From assembly GCA_947164985.1 (NCBI GenBank), contig CAMUYI010000002.1:186001-250000 (forward strand): a DNA stretch of 64,000 nt, written 5' to 3'. The notes below the pieces were generated by a model that saw only the letters and a program-made list of their open reading frames with translations, was not told the DNA's origin and ran no database searches. This document shows positions 43,056 through 52,442 of this stretch, one piece after another. This DNA is from an uncultured Bacteroidales bacterium. Its GTDB lineage: Bacteria > Bacteroidota > Bacteroidia > Bacteroidales > Paludibacteraceae. Within the stretch, counting starts at the first letter, position 1, and each line of letters begins with the position of its first letter. The position numbers were made by a program, and so were the translations under genes.

Positions 43056-43784
43056 TTAATACTTACCCGTTAAATCGATGAAGGTGTCTTCAAGGGTTTT
43101 GTCCGGAGTGATGAGTTCCGAAACGGGACATTGTTTGAGGATCCGTCCGTAATCCATAATAATGCAATCATCAACAAGTCGTTCAAGGTCTTGGATGATA
43201 TGCGAAGTGAGAAAAACGGTTTTCTCCCCGCGTTTACAGAAGTCCCGCAGGTACTCCACGAAGAGACGTCTGTAACCGGGATCGAGGCCCAACGAGAAGT
43301 CATCCAAGATCAATAATTCCGGGTCTTGCGCCATGAGAAGCCCAAGTGCTACTTGGCTGCGTTGACCGTTAGACATCTGGCTCAATAGTTGATAGTCTTT
43401 GACTTTCAATAGTCGCATTAACTCATAATAGGCGTCTTTGTTCCATTTCGGGAAGAATGGCGCATAGAAGCGTTCGATCTGGGCGATCGTCATGAACGGA
43501 TATTGAACATGCCCTTCAAGCAACAAACCGATACGAGCCCGCTCTTTGGCAGGCATAGTGCGTGTATCATAGCCCAACAGACGACAAGAGCCTGCGTAAG
43601 GTTGAATAAAACCCGAAAGGATATTGATGGTAGTGGTCTTGCCGGTACCATTCTTACCGAGAAGGCCTAAAATTCGACCACGCGGTACGGAGAAGGACAT
43701 GTCTTCGTAGATAAGTCGCTTCCCATAATAATGGGTAACGTGATCGTATTCTATCATAGCGTCATTCGACATTTCAAATTTCAA
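43056..43784 (-). CDS. ABC transporter ATP-binding protein
   Basis: 242 residues (238 if ATG 43772 is used; the extra MKFE is encoded by spacer repeat). Walker A GKNGTGKTT near 40-48, signature region LSQMSNGQRSQVALGL, Walker B ELLILDDF and an H-loop with FLTSHIIQDLE. First gene of the operon ATPase-permease-DUF4857-regulator, divergent from the TonB receptor. Confidence 0.92.
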   Translation of the reverse strand: MKFEMSNDAMIEYDHVTHYYGKRLIYEDMSFSVPRGRILGLLGKNGTGKTTTINILSGFIQPYAGSCRLLGYDTRTMPAKERARIGLLLEGHVQYPFMTIAQIERFYAPFFPKWNKDAYYELMRLLKVKDYQLLSQMSNGQRSQVALGLLMAQDPELLILDDFSLGLDPGYRRLFVEYLRDFCKRGEKTVFLTSHIIQDLERLVDDCIIMDYGRILKQCPVSELITPDKTLEDTFIDLTGKY

Positions 43785-43813
43785 ATTTATGATTTATGAT
43801 TTTAAAAACGCTG

Positions 43814-43821
43814 CAAAATTA
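43814..43821 (-). promoter_or_regulatory. -7 element TAATTTTG for the ABC operon
   Basis: Minus-strand CTCATATCGATTTTTT, TAATTTTGCAGCG. Confidence 0.7.
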
Positions 43822-43860
43822 CAAAAAAAAATCGATATGAGCAATAGTAGGAAGTAAAAA

Positions 43861-43876
43861 TCCCTAAAAGTAGGGA
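43861..43876. promoter_or_regulatory. Operator-like palindrome TCCCTA-AAAG-TAGGGA
   Basis: Lies in the middle of the divergent ABC/TonB promoter region, 38 nt upstream of the TonB -7 box. The same half-sites with a 4-nt spacer recur at 52364-52379. Confidence 0.7.
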
Positions 43877-43914
43877 TTTAGCGATAACTGCTTGCGTATG
43901 TCAAAAAAAAACAG

Positions 43915-43922
43915 TAATTTTG
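43915..43922 (+). promoter_or_regulatory. -7 element TAATTTTG for the TonB operon
   Basis: GCTTGCGTATGTC, A-run, TAATTTTGCAGC, 4 nt before the GTG start; a leaderless transcript is expected. Confidence 0.7.
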
Positions 43923-43926
43923 CAGC

Positions 43927-46446
43927 GTGAAAAGAATGGGAAGCATATTTTGCGGTCTGATGATACCGGTAGTGTTATTAGCAGCGCGACCGGATTCGTT
44001 GCGTTTGGATAGTGCCCAACAGGCTTTGTTGGACAGTTTGGAGCGCATGTTTACCATTCAGGAAGTGGTAGTAACGGCCGAAGAGAAGATCGAACGCAGT
44101 AGTGCTTCTGTCATCAATAAAGAAGCCATGCAGCATATTCAGCCTTCCTCTTTCACGGATATCTTACAAACCCTCCCCGGCGGAACGACCAAAGATCCTA
44201 ATTTAACGAACGCGAACACGATTCGTTTGCGTGAAGCGACGAACGGTTCAACCAGCGGTGAATATGACGCTTCTTCGTTAGGAACATCATTTGTAATCGA
44301 TGGTGCGCCTGTGAGTACAGACGCCAATATGCAGTATGTGCAATCCGATGCGAGTGGTGCGGACTCTAAGCGTAGCAGTGTAGGCGCGGGTGTCGATATG
44401 CGAACCATCTCGACGGACGATATAGAGAAGGTGGAGATCATTCGTGGTATCGCGGGTGCGGAGTATGGCGATGTCACTTCCGGAGTTGTGAAGATCGATC
44501 GTACCAGCAAACCTACCCCTTGGCGAGCACGCTTTAAGGCCGATGGGTTCAGTAAGTTACTTTTCTTCGGTAAGGGTTTGGGATGGAACGATGAGCAAAC
44601 TGTACTCAATTTCGGTTTGGACTATCTGAATGCCAAAGCCGATCCAACCAACACGTTGGAGAATTACCAGCGTATTACCGCTTCTGTGCGTCTTCATCAG
44701 AAATGGCAAGCAGACGATTTTCGTATCCGTTGGCAGAGCCATGTGGACTATACGGGAAGTATCGATAACGAAAAGATTGATCCCGATATCCATCGTAACA
44801 GAGAGGATAGTTATAAAAGCGAATATCATAAGCTAAGCTGGAATAACACTCTTCGCCTGCATCAGGCGGACGTTCCTTGGTGGTGTTTCTGCATGCAGGC
44901 GAATGTATCGGGTGAGTTGGATAGGATCTGTCAGACGCGATTTGTGCAGTTGACGACGCCTAAGAATCCTGCGATCGACAACATGCAGGAAGGTGAGGCG
45001 ACGGTGAGTCTGCTGCCGTATAAGTATGTAGCGAAGCACGAGGTGGAAGGTATTCCGCTCAATGTATTTGTGCGGCCGAAAGCTGAGTTTTTCTTTGATA
45101 CTTGGAAACTGGAGCATAAAGCAAGTGCCGGTATCGAATGGCGATATGCAAAGAATTTCGGTAGGGGTCAGATCTATGATCTGAGTAGGCCATTGAATTA
45201 CTCGTCGTCATTGCGTCCCCGTGCGTACTATGATATACCGGCTTCGAACCAATTGGCATGGTATATACAGGATGATATTTCTTTCCCGCTCCATGAACAT
45301 TTCGGTTTGAATCTGAATATCGGTTTACGTGGTACATCGCTCTTGGGTCTGGGGTCGCAGTATGCTATTAACGGTAAGTGCTACTTGGATCCGCGTGCTA
45401 ATATAGGCTTTAATTTCCCGTTTTCGAAGGGTAAGTTCTATGTGGCAGTTGCGATCGGTCAGCACACGAAGATGCCTACTCTGCTCCAGTTATCGCCGAA
45501 CTTGCTGTACATGGACCTGCAGGCAACCGATATCGCGATTGCACCGACGGACACGACCATGCGTATCTATACGCATATCATCAACCCGACCAATTACGAT
45601 CTCCAACCCGCACGCAATCTCAAATGGGAAGTGAGAGCCGGTTTTGATATCAACAAGCATAAGTTGAGTATCACCTATTTTGAGGAAGACATGCGCAATG
45701 CGTTCCGCGGATTGATGCAAGTGGAGGCGTTTGACTATACGATCTCTGAGAATGCGTACGATCGGTTACTCACCTACTCGATGACTTCCAACGGAAGTCG
45801 GATCTACAAGCAAGGTGTGGAATGGCAATACCAGAGTCCGCGAATTAAGGCTATCTGCACGCGCTTCACGCTGAATGGCGCATGGTTGAGAACGGTATAT
45901 AACAACAGCGAACGAATGTACTCGACGGAGAAGAGTCCGGGCGTAGTGAACGGAATCAATGTACAAGACCATTATATCGGTTTGTACAACTGGACGGAAG
46001 GTTATATCCGGGAGAGTCTGAACAGTAATTTAGTGGCAGATGTCTATATCCAGCGAATCGGTTTGACGGTCAGTGCGACCTTGGAGACGACGATCTATAC
46101 CGCTTCGAAGACTTTGGAGAAGAACGGAGTACCGGAAGCGTATATCTCTTCCAAGGATGGTCAACTCCACCCTTACGATGCCGTTGCAGCTCAAGATCCG
46201 ATCTTGAAGACCTTGATCTTCGATTACAACTCGGGATTGTTTATCAGGCGTACGGTACCATTTGAGGGATACCTGAACTTGCGCGTACAAAAGAGTATCA
46301 CGAAGTTCGCCAATATCGCGTTGTATGTGAATCGATTGTTAGATATTTTACCGGACTATCAGGTGAGCGGCGCCAACGGAAGTATGGTCACTATCCACCG
46401 TACCGCGAGTCCGTATTTTGGAATGGAAATCAATTTAAATATATAA
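43927..46446 (+). CDS. TonB-dependent outer-membrane receptor
   Basis: 839 residues. Start GTG at 43927 supplies the basic signal-peptide start (MKRMGSIFCGLMIPVVLLAA). TonB box-like FTIQEVVVTAEE, plug domain (LQTLPGGTTKD to IEIIRG-like VEIIRGIAGAEYGDVTSGVVKI), then a C-terminal 22-strand barrel ending in aromatic YFGMEINLNI. No SusD follows, so it is not a Sus-type glycan receptor; the neighbourhood suggests iron, heme or another metal complex. Heads the operon with DUF4876, a barrel protein and a lipoprotein. Confidence 0.9.
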   Translation: MKRMGSIFCGLMIPVVLLAARPDSLRLDSAQQALLDSLERMFTIQEVVVTAEEKIERSSASVINKEAMQHIQPSSFTDILQTLPGGTTKDPNLTNANTIRLREATNGSTSGEYDASSLGTSFVIDGAPVSTDANMQYVQSDASGADSKRSSVGAGVDMRTISTDDIEKVEIIRGIAGAEYGDVTSGVVKIDRTSKPTPWRARFKADGFSKLLFFGKGLGWNDEQTVLNFGLDYLNAKADPTNTLENYQRITASVRLHQKWQADDFRIRWQSHVDYTGSIDNEKIDPDIHRNREDSYKSEYHKLSWNNTLRLHQADVPWWCFCMQANVSGELDRICQTRFVQLTTPKNPAIDNMQEGEATVSLLPYKYVAKHEVEGIPLNVFVRPKAEFFFDTWKLEHKASAGIEWRYAKNFGRGQIYDLSRPLNYSSSLRPRAYYDIPASNQLAWYIQDDISFPLHEHFGLNLNIGLRGTSLLGLGSQYAINGKCYLDPRANIGFNFPFSKGKFYVAVAIGQHTKMPTLLQLSPNLLYMDLQATDIAIAPTDTTMRIYTHIINPTNYDLQPARNLKWEVRAGFDINKHKLSITYFEEDMRNAFRGLMQVEAFDYTISENAYDRLLTYSMTSNGSRIYKQGVEWQYQSPRIKAICTRFTLNGAWLRTVYNNSERMYSTEKSPGVVNGINVQDHYIGLYNWTEGYIRESLNSNLVADVYIQRIGLTVSATLETTIYTASKTLEKNGVPEAYISSKDGQLHPYDAVAAQDPILKTLIFDYNSGLFIRRTVPFEGYLNLRVQKSITKFANIALYVNRLLDILPDYQVSGANGSMVTIHRTASPYFGMEINLNI

Positions 46447-46460
46447 TTGAAAGTTGAAAG

Positions 46461-47654
46461 ATGAAAGTTGAACGATTAAAGATAATTGCTTTGTTTTTAT
46501 GCTTGCTGTTTGTGGCGTGTGATCAAAAGGATATCAACACGACGGCCAAAGTGACCGTAGTGCTGCATGCAGAGGGAATTGATGAAGTGAGTGAGATAGA
46601 GCTGAAGGCGCACGATATCAATATGAACAAAGACTATACGGAAAGTACGTTGGTGATCACCGTACCGGTAGGTTATTTTGATTTTTCTGTGCGTGCATTA
46701 GGGGACGGACAAGCGATTCGTGCGTACAAACGTGGTGTAAAGGTGCAGCATGATTGTACGATAGAGATGGATGCCTCTTATGTATCACAAGGAGATGATA
46801 ATTTCGTATTGGCCGAGATCTTCTTTGCCGGCACGGAGACCCCGGAAGGCAAACGATATATCGGCGATAAGTATTTCGTGGTATTCAATAACTCTGCGGA
46901 CACGTTGGCTGCAGACGGTTTGATTTTAGTGGAGGCCGATCTGAACTCTGTTCAGAAATACGATCTGGGCGATCAAGATTTCCGGGATCAGTATTTTGCG
47001 GTGGATGCCATGTACCGTATACCGGGAGACGGACAGACCTATCGTGTGGCACCGGGACAGGTATTGTTGATTGCAGACAACGCGATGGATCATACGGAGG
47101 CAAATGCCAATTCATTTGACTTGAGTGTGGCGGACTTTGAATGGTACGACGTGTCATCGAGTGCCGGTTCAACGGACGTAGATAACCCTGACGTAACGAA
47201 CTTGGACAAGATCTACTGCTACACGCAGACGATATGGGTACCGCATAATCAAGGACATAAGTCGTTTGGTTTGGCGCGTTTCCCTGAAGGGATGACAACC
47301 GAAGATTATTTTGCAGATGATGCATATCTGTTGCAGTACAACTACGAATTGGTGACAGCTGCCGGCACGTTCTCTCAATCGAAGAAATCGTACGTATTGC
47401 CCAACGAGTGGATGGTTGATGTGGTCAACATGGCGCCTTCTGAGACTTTCCAGTGGTTAACCAGCAGCGATAAACTGGATGCCGGCTACGCGTATGTGGC
47501 ACCGACAGGTAGCGATGTAACTCGATTTGGTAAAGCTGTACGGCGTAAGACGCTGGGTGTGATCAATGAGCGTCTGGTACTGCAAGATACGAATAACTCG
47601 AGTGATGATTTTGAGATGGGAGTTCCGGCTAACCCATTCTATTTCAAGAATTAA
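46461..47654 (+). CDS. DUF4876 surface lipoprotein
   Basis: 397 residues. Signal peptide with lipobox LLFVAC (Cys20). Beta-rich body; DUF4876 proteins are found next to TonB receptors in Bacteroidales and are probably surface-exposed partners of the receptor. The N-terminal MKVERLKI is encoded by a GAAAGTTGAAAGATG repeat. 14 nt after the receptor gene. Confidence 0.78.
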   Translation: MKVERLKIIALFLCLLFVACDQKDINTTAKVTVVLHAEGIDEVSEIELKAHDINMNKDYTESTLVITVPVGYFDFSVRALGDGQAIRAYKRGVKVQHDCTIEMDASYVSQGDDNFVLAEIFFAGTETPEGKRYIGDKYFVVFNNSADTLAADGLILVEADLNSVQKYDLGDQDFRDQYFAVDAMYRIPGDGQTYRVAPGQVLLIADNAMDHTEANANSFDLSVADFEWYDVSSSAGSTDVDNPDVTNLDKIYCYTQTIWVPHNQGHKSFGLARFPEGMTTEDYFADDAYLLQYNYELVTAAGTFSQSKKSYVLPNEWMVDVVNMAPSETFQWLTSSDKLDAGYAYVAPTGSDVTRFGKAVRRKTLGVINERLVLQDTNNSSDDFEMGVPANPFYFKN

Positions 47655-47670
47655 AAATTAAGAATTAAAA

Positions 47671-48819
47671 TTGCATTTAATCACTATTCTCATAGTATTG
47701 ACATCGCTTGTGACGGACACGGCACGCACGGACTTGTTCCTTTCGGGACAGTTCGGGCAAGGAACGCAAGTGATAGAAGGTCGCCAAACAGCTGGTTTTG
47801 CTGTTGAGGCACGATCGGTATATGACATCAATGCAGTAAGCCGTGTGTTCGGAGAGGCATCTTATTCGTGGCAGGACAGCAAACAGACGCGCTATGTTGA
47901 TAATGCCGATTATCGAATGACAGCCCCTTACTGGACGGTAGATACGATCGGCGGCGACATGCGGCGGGAGATTTATGCTTTCCGAGGCGGTTATCGAATG
48001 CTCAAGAACCATGTGTTATGGCATGCTGCTTTGCAATTCCGTGCCGAACAAAGTTACCGAATGCGAGACCCGCGCGCGAAGAATAAGGTGTCGGATCTGC
48101 GTGTGGAGGCCAGTATCGGTTTTCAATGGAAGAATTACGGGTTACTGGTTGCGGGTTACGGCGGACGGTATAAGCAGAATAACGAGATACGGTTCTATTC
48201 AGAGTTAGGCGAGACGACTATTTACCATATGGCCAATGACACGGAGCCCTATGCACGTTTCTCGAGCAATAACAAGGTGAGTTACTATAGCGGCTATCGT
48301 GCAGGTGTTGGACTGCAATTACTGCCCACAACGGGATTTATGGCAGGGGTGCAATACGATTTGTTTAAATTTACGAAAGAGTTGACCATCAATACGCAAG
48401 TACCTATTGTGCGTTTACAGACCCATACTGTTTCAGCGCAGTTTGGCTATGTAGCGGAACGCTGGCGTGTACATGGTACGGCAGGAATGGAGATGAAACG
48501 CGGTGAGCAGTACCTGTATGGTGACAATGCGAATAACTACTATGAGTTATTGCTAATAACACCTAATTACAGCGCGAATTATCTCTTCGCGAATGTCTAT
48601 GGCGATTATCGGTTGAATCTGCCGGTAGGTGATATGCTGTTTGCGGGAATGGTGAATTATGACCAGTACTTGCAGCATTGGACCGAGCAAGTGCAAGTGC
48701 GATACACCTTCCCTATCAAGAACCGGTACTCATGGTTTGTAGCACCAAAGGCTTGTGTTCATCAGTATAATCAGGCAAATGCTTGGCAGATTATTTTAGA
48801 GACAGGAGTCTCTTTTTAA
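47671..48819 (+). CDS. DUF6850-like outer-membrane beta-barrel protein
   Basis: 382 residues from a TTG start at 47671 (no ATG in a suitable place). Short signal sequence (LITILIVLTSLVTDTA), then repeated amphipathic strands and a C-terminal Phe (LETGVSF), the usual end of an outer-membrane barrel. DPRAKNKVSDLRVEASIGF resembles the DUF6850 family that accompanies DUF4876. Flanked on both sides by GAATTAAAAATTAA repeats. Confidence 0.7.
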   Translation: MHLITILIVLTSLVTDTARTDLFLSGQFGQGTQVIEGRQTAGFAVEARSVYDINAVSRVFGEASYSWQDSKQTRYVDNADYRMTAPYWTVDTIGGDMRREIYAFRGGYRMLKNHVLWHAALQFRAEQSYRMRDPRAKNKVSDLRVEASIGFQWKNYGLLVAGYGGRYKQNNEIRFYSELGETTIYHMANDTEPYARFSSNNKVSYYSGYRAGVGLQLLPTTGFMAGVQYDLFKFTKELTINTQVPIVRLQTHTVSAQFGYVAERWRVHGTAGMEMKRGEQYLYGDNANNYYELLLITPNYSANYLFANVYGDYRLNLPVGDMLFAGMVNYDQYLQHWTEQVQVRYTFPIKNRYSWFVAPKACVHQYNQANAWQIILETGVSF

Positions 48820-48875
48820 TTAAGAATTAAAAATTAAGAATTAAAAATTATAAACTCAAAAATTAATTAACTATT

Positions 48876-49319
48876 ATGAAAAAGATTTTATTTGTATTGG
48901 TAGCAGGGCTGTTTGCTCTGACTGCATGCCAGAAGGCTGAAGAAGCGCCGACCGTTTACTCGGTGGACGAAGTGTATGCACAAGCAGACTCGCTGGGTCT
49001 GGTAGGTGACACGATTTATGTAGAAGGCAACTGTTTGCATCTCTGCAAGCACGGCGGTAAAAAAGCTTTCCTTCAGAGTAGCGAAGAAGGTGAGTTCATT
49101 CGCGCGAATGCAGTGGACTTCGAGGCTTTTGCCGGTGAGTGCATCAACAACAAGGTTCGTGTTTATGGTGTTCTTCGTGCTATTGAGATTCCGGTAGAGC
49201 AACCGCAAGAAGTAAAAGAAGAGGAGCACCATCACGAAGGCGAAGAGGCCTGTGGTGTATGCTCCTCTGTTAAGAAGTTCTACATCGATGCCGTTTCGTA
49301 CGACATCATCGCAGAGTAA
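48876..49319 (+). CDS. Small lipoprotein with Cys/His metal-binding motifs
   Basis: 147 residues. Lipobox LTAC (Cys18). A compact beta domain (DTIYVEGNCLHLCKHGGKKAFLQ to NNKVRVYGVLRAIEI), resembling an OB-fold, carries C-x3-C-x-H; the C-terminal part has EEHHHEGEEACGVCSSVK. These could bind a transition metal or iron. Last gene of the TonB operon; its stop abuts the stop of the convergent LRR gene. Confidence 0.7.
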   Translation: MKKILFVLVAGLFALTACQKAEEAPTVYSVDEVYAQADSLGLVGDTIYVEGNCLHLCKHGGKKAFLQSSEEGEFIRANAVDFEAFAGECINNKVRVYGVLRAIEIPVEQPQEVKEEEHHHEGEEACGVCSSVKKFYIDAVSYDIIAE

Positions 49320-50699
49320 TTAGCGACCTAAGACATCGTAGATACGATCGCGATGTTGGATGTAAAGATGACCGTTGAGGATAAACTTGACGGTCTCTTT
49401 TTTGTTATTCTCTACGCTCTCGAGACCTTCCGTATTGATTACGATCGCCTCCTCAGAGATAGGAACGATGAACCAACCGGTCATGTAATAAAGGAGAATA
49501 CCGGTGATTGAACTTACTTTGGTCGGCCACTCATACTCATCGGAAAGAACGCCAAGCAGGTCACGCGACTTGATGGTATTCTCATTTGCATCGGTGAGTG
49601 TTTTATTCATACCACTACCGGAAACCGTTACATTCTCGATGGTGATGAGTTTTGCATAGTTGTCCTGTGTGCAAGCCTCAGGAATGGTCATAACGGTCGG
49701 ATCAAGGGTTGTCTGTGTAGCAGTAATGCCTCTCTCATCCACAATATTGAGTTTGTGCTCTACATAGATAGGAGGATCATTAACAAAATCCACACCATCA
49801 ATCGTCTTCGTTCCGATCAGATAGCCATTGAGGGAAGTACCTACGGTGAGTTCAACACCTTCATAACACTTCATAACGGTTGCAGCGGTAGCATCCTCCA
49901 CATAGTAAACACTGAAGAGGTTATTGTATGCTGTTACTTTTGCGTCGGTGAGCATCAACTTCACAGCCTTGCCATCTTCCAAGGCATTGAAAGCAGCGAT
50001 GTTTGCTACTTCAACGATGTCCTCTTTGATAGTGGTGAAATAGTCACCGATCCACGGGGTGTATTGATACGCTTCCTTGGTGCCAAAAGGAACAATCACC
50101 ACTGCGGTTGTATCTGTATTGTTGGCGTGAGTTGTGCTGATCTGCCACGGATTCTGGGTCCAGGTTGCCGTCTGTTTGGTAGCGATGCTCGGAGGAACGG
50201 TTCCTTTGAAGATGAGTGTGTCCAACTGCGGCAAAGCGAAAGCCATTACGCATAAAGAATCGACAGATGCAGGTAAAACCAGCTTCTTGAGCGTCATCGG
50301 AGCAGCTGCCGATGCATTATGGAGACAAGTCGTAGGGATGACTTTAATACCTTCCGGCAACTCCAGTTCTTGCACATTCACTGCTCCTTGGAAAGCTTGC
50401 ATACCCAATTCCTTGACTTGGCTCCCTTCCGCAAAAACGATCGTGCTTGCCGTTGTGTTACGGAGCGCACCTTGACCGAGGGCTACTACCGGATAGGTCA
50501 CATCATCTTTTGTGACAAAAACAGGGATGACGATGTTGTCGATCTCATACTTAGAGTTCGCATTCAAACGGATCAATGTAGCCGTTTTGTCGTCATTCAG
50601 TTGATAATAGATACCATCTACCTGGATGGTGTCGAGTACAGTTGCCTGCATGCTTAACGCCAGGACTACTGCACTCACAAAAGTAAAAATTTTTCTCAT
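49320..50699 (-). CDS. Secreted BspA-like leucine-rich repeat protein
   Basis: 459 residues, signal peptide (MRKIFTFVSAVVLALSMQA). Residues about 60-200 contain LRR_5 (BspA-like) repeats such as VKELGMQAFQGAVNVQELELPEGIKVIP; a beta-rich part resembling an OB/DUF5689-type domain follows. The last 21 residues (FILNGHLYIQHRDRIYDVLG) match the end of the neighbouring secreted protein, so it is probably a shared sorting or anchoring tag. 17 nt downstream of that neighbour. Confidence 0.75.
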   Translation of the reverse strand: MRKIFTFVSAVVLALSMQATVLDTIQVDGIYYQLNDDKTATLIRLNANSKYEIDNIVIPVFVTKDDVTYPVVALGQGALRNTTASTIVFAEGSQVKELGMQAFQGAVNVQELELPEGIKVIPTTCLHNASAAAPMTLKKLVLPASVDSLCVMAFALPQLDTLIFKGTVPPSIATKQTATWTQNPWQISTTHANNTDTTAVVIVPFGTKEAYQYTPWIGDYFTTIKEDIVEVANIAAFNALEDGKAVKLMLTDAKVTAYNNLFSVYYVEDATAATVMKCYEGVELTVGTSLNGYLIGTKTIDGVDFVNDPPIYVEHKLNIVDERGITATQTTLDPTVMTIPEACTQDNYAKLITIENVTVSGSGMNKTLTDANENTIKSRDLLGVLSDEYEWPTKVSSITGILLYYMTGWFIVPISEEAIVINTEGLESVENNKKETVKFILNGHLYIQHRDRIYDVLGR

Positions 50700-50716
50700 A
50701 GACTTTGTTATTTAAA

Positions 50717-52282
50717 TTAATATCCTAATATATTATATGTTTTTCCATTATAACGGAGATAAAGTTGTCCGTTTTCGATGAATTTAATGGTCTTGTTACT
50801 CTCGCTCTTAACCGTTTCTACGCCTTGTTCTCCACCCTCACCTAACACAGCGACTATACTATACCAATTGGTGAGGTTTGCGTAGTTCATAGGCTCCTCA
50901 TTGAGCAGATAATAATCAGAGGTTGTACGAGCGCGGAGGCCAATAGCTGTTTGTGAACCATCTGCACTACGACCTACAACTGAAATCGTAGAAGAACCGC
51001 CTCCATAAGCGATCGTATCTGTGCTAATGAGGTTCATTTGCTCATCATAGTTAAAAATCATCTGAATACCATTCAGCGTCTCATGGTTATAAGCCACATA
51101 GCCGGTTTCCGTCGGATAAGCAGCAACCGTGATGTTCAGTACATTGTTCGCTGCTGAATGTACATCAAAATCAAGCACAGCTCCATCTGCTTGGTTCATG
51201 ATATAGACTAAACCGTGATTGAATGTACCATTGGTAGCGATGGTCTTCTCTCCAACGGTGATAGAGCCTTGACTCAAACCGCCGCAAACGAAGATCTTCC
51301 CATCCACAAACTTGGTTTGTTGGAATTGCAAACTGCCATTAATCGGATGATATACAATATATTCACGCTCCAAATCCGTGTTGTAACATGCGGCATAGAT
51401 ACCTCTTTCTGTTTCATTTTTATAGGTACCGGCAATATATAGTTTGCCGTTCTCATAATTCACACCTAATGGACGATCAGAGATAAGGTCATCATTATTG
51501 ATGACTGCACCTATATAATCCAAATCCATGAAGACGTTGTATTGAGGTTTGTATTTAAGAATCACCGTGTTGCAGGCATCGCTCTTGCTGCCTTCGTAAT
51601 TCCAAGCACGACGAGGAGCAACTGTATCCAATCGTGTGGGGAGAAGCGTATCCGCTTGATAGCCAACGAGATACACAAAACCCGCTGTATCTTGCGCAGC
51701 AGCCGCCCATGAAAAGGCATCATTACGCGCAATCTTCTTGCCTCCTACTATGATAGAGTCTATCGTAAGAGCCATATTATTGCTGGCTACCAGCCGACCA
51801 TCTTTGTCGTACAAATTGATAAAACTCATATAATTACCTGAACGTCCACGGAATTTATCGGCATAGATCACACCTCCGTCTTTTGTAACAGCTAAAGCAG
51901 TACCTGCCAAATCGTAATCTCCTGTTGTATCTGCTTTTGCCCATAACAGATCGCCTTCTGCGTCCATTTTTGCAAGGAAAGAGTTTTTCATATTGACCAG
52001 TTTCAATTCACCCGGTTTACTCCCCCATTTGGCTGCCGTTGCCCCTTGGTAGGTATTTCCGGAAAAATGCAACCCTACCTCATCGGAACTAGCTGTTTGG
52101 TAACTACTTAACAGATACATACTCCCATCACTACAATACTCCAGACTATACAACATCGTCTGACCACTCGTAGGATTGGCTTGCTCATCAATGAGCGTTT
52201 TGTAGAAAGCCATGTCAACGGCTTGCGCCATATTCAAGGACAAAGCCACAAAGGCTATCGAACTAAGTAAAAATTTTTTCAT
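50717..52282 (-). CDS. Secreted beta-propeller-like protein with C-terminal tag
   Basis: 521 residues from ATG 52282, which gives a clean signal peptide (MKKFLLSSIAFVALSLNMAQA); an upstream in-frame ATG would overlap the promoter. Repeated blocks of the kind GKLYIAGTYKNETERGIYAA and GKIFVCGGLSQGSITVGEKT suggest a propeller, as in SBBP/PQQ-like surface proteins. It ends FIENGQLYLRYNGKTYNILG, the tag also seen in the next gene. Its promoter is divergent from the porin operon and shares the palindromic operator. Confidence 0.72.
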   Translation of the reverse strand: MKKFLLSSIAFVALSLNMAQAVDMAFYKTLIDEQANPTSGQTMLYSLEYCSDGSMYLLSSYQTASSDEVGLHFSGNTYQGATAAKWGSKPGELKLVNMKNSFLAKMDAEGDLLWAKADTTGDYDLAGTALAVTKDGGVIYADKFRGRSGNYMSFINLYDKDGRLVASNNMALTIDSIIVGGKKIARNDAFSWAAAAQDTAGFVYLVGYQADTLLPTRLDTVAPRRAWNYEGSKSDACNTVILKYKPQYNVFMDLDYIGAVINNDDLISDRPLGVNYENGKLYIAGTYKNETERGIYAACYNTDLEREYIVYHPINGSLQFQQTKFVDGKIFVCGGLSQGSITVGEKTIATNGTFNHGLVYIMNQADGAVLDFDVHSAANNVLNITVAAYPTETGYVAYNHETLNGIQMIFNYDEQMNLISTDTIAYGGGSSTISVVGRSADGSQTAIGLRARTTSDYYLLNEEPMNYANLTNWYSIVAVLGEGGEQGVETVKSESNKTIKFIENGQLYLRYNGKTYNILGY

Positions 52283-52317
52283 ACTCCTTTTTTCTTTCAT
52301 TTTTTCAAAAAACGTTG

Positions 52318-52325
52318 CAAAATTA
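52318..52325 (-). promoter_or_regulatory. -7 element TAATTTTG for the two secreted proteins
   Basis: Minus-strand GGTCATATCGGATTTTTTTAG, TAATTTTGCAACG. Confidence 0.7.
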
Positions 52326-52363
52326 CTAAAAAAATCCGATATGACCAAATTCCGAAGCCAATT

Positions 52364-52379
52364 TCCCTATTTTTAGGGA
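52364..52379. promoter_or_regulatory. Operator-like palindrome TCCCTA-TTTT-TAGGGA
   Basis: Same half-sites and spacing as 43861-43876; 23 nt upstream of the porin -7 box and 38 nt upstream of the opposite -7 box. Confidence 0.7.
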
Positions 52380-52402
52380 TTGCCTGAATCGGACAGAAGC
52401 AG

Positions 52403-52410
52403 TAATTTTG
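52403..52410 (+). promoter_or_regulatory. -7 element TAATTTTG for porin-imelysin-di-heme-ccs
   Basis: AGCAGTAATTTTGCAG, 32 nt before the porin ATG. Confidence 0.7.
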
Positions 52411-52442
52411 CAGTTGAGAAAGATATATACTATAGACTGAAA

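Noticed and set aside
52380..52442. Longer N-terminus for the porin
   Set aside because: It would include the promoter and remove the signal peptide from the N-terminus.
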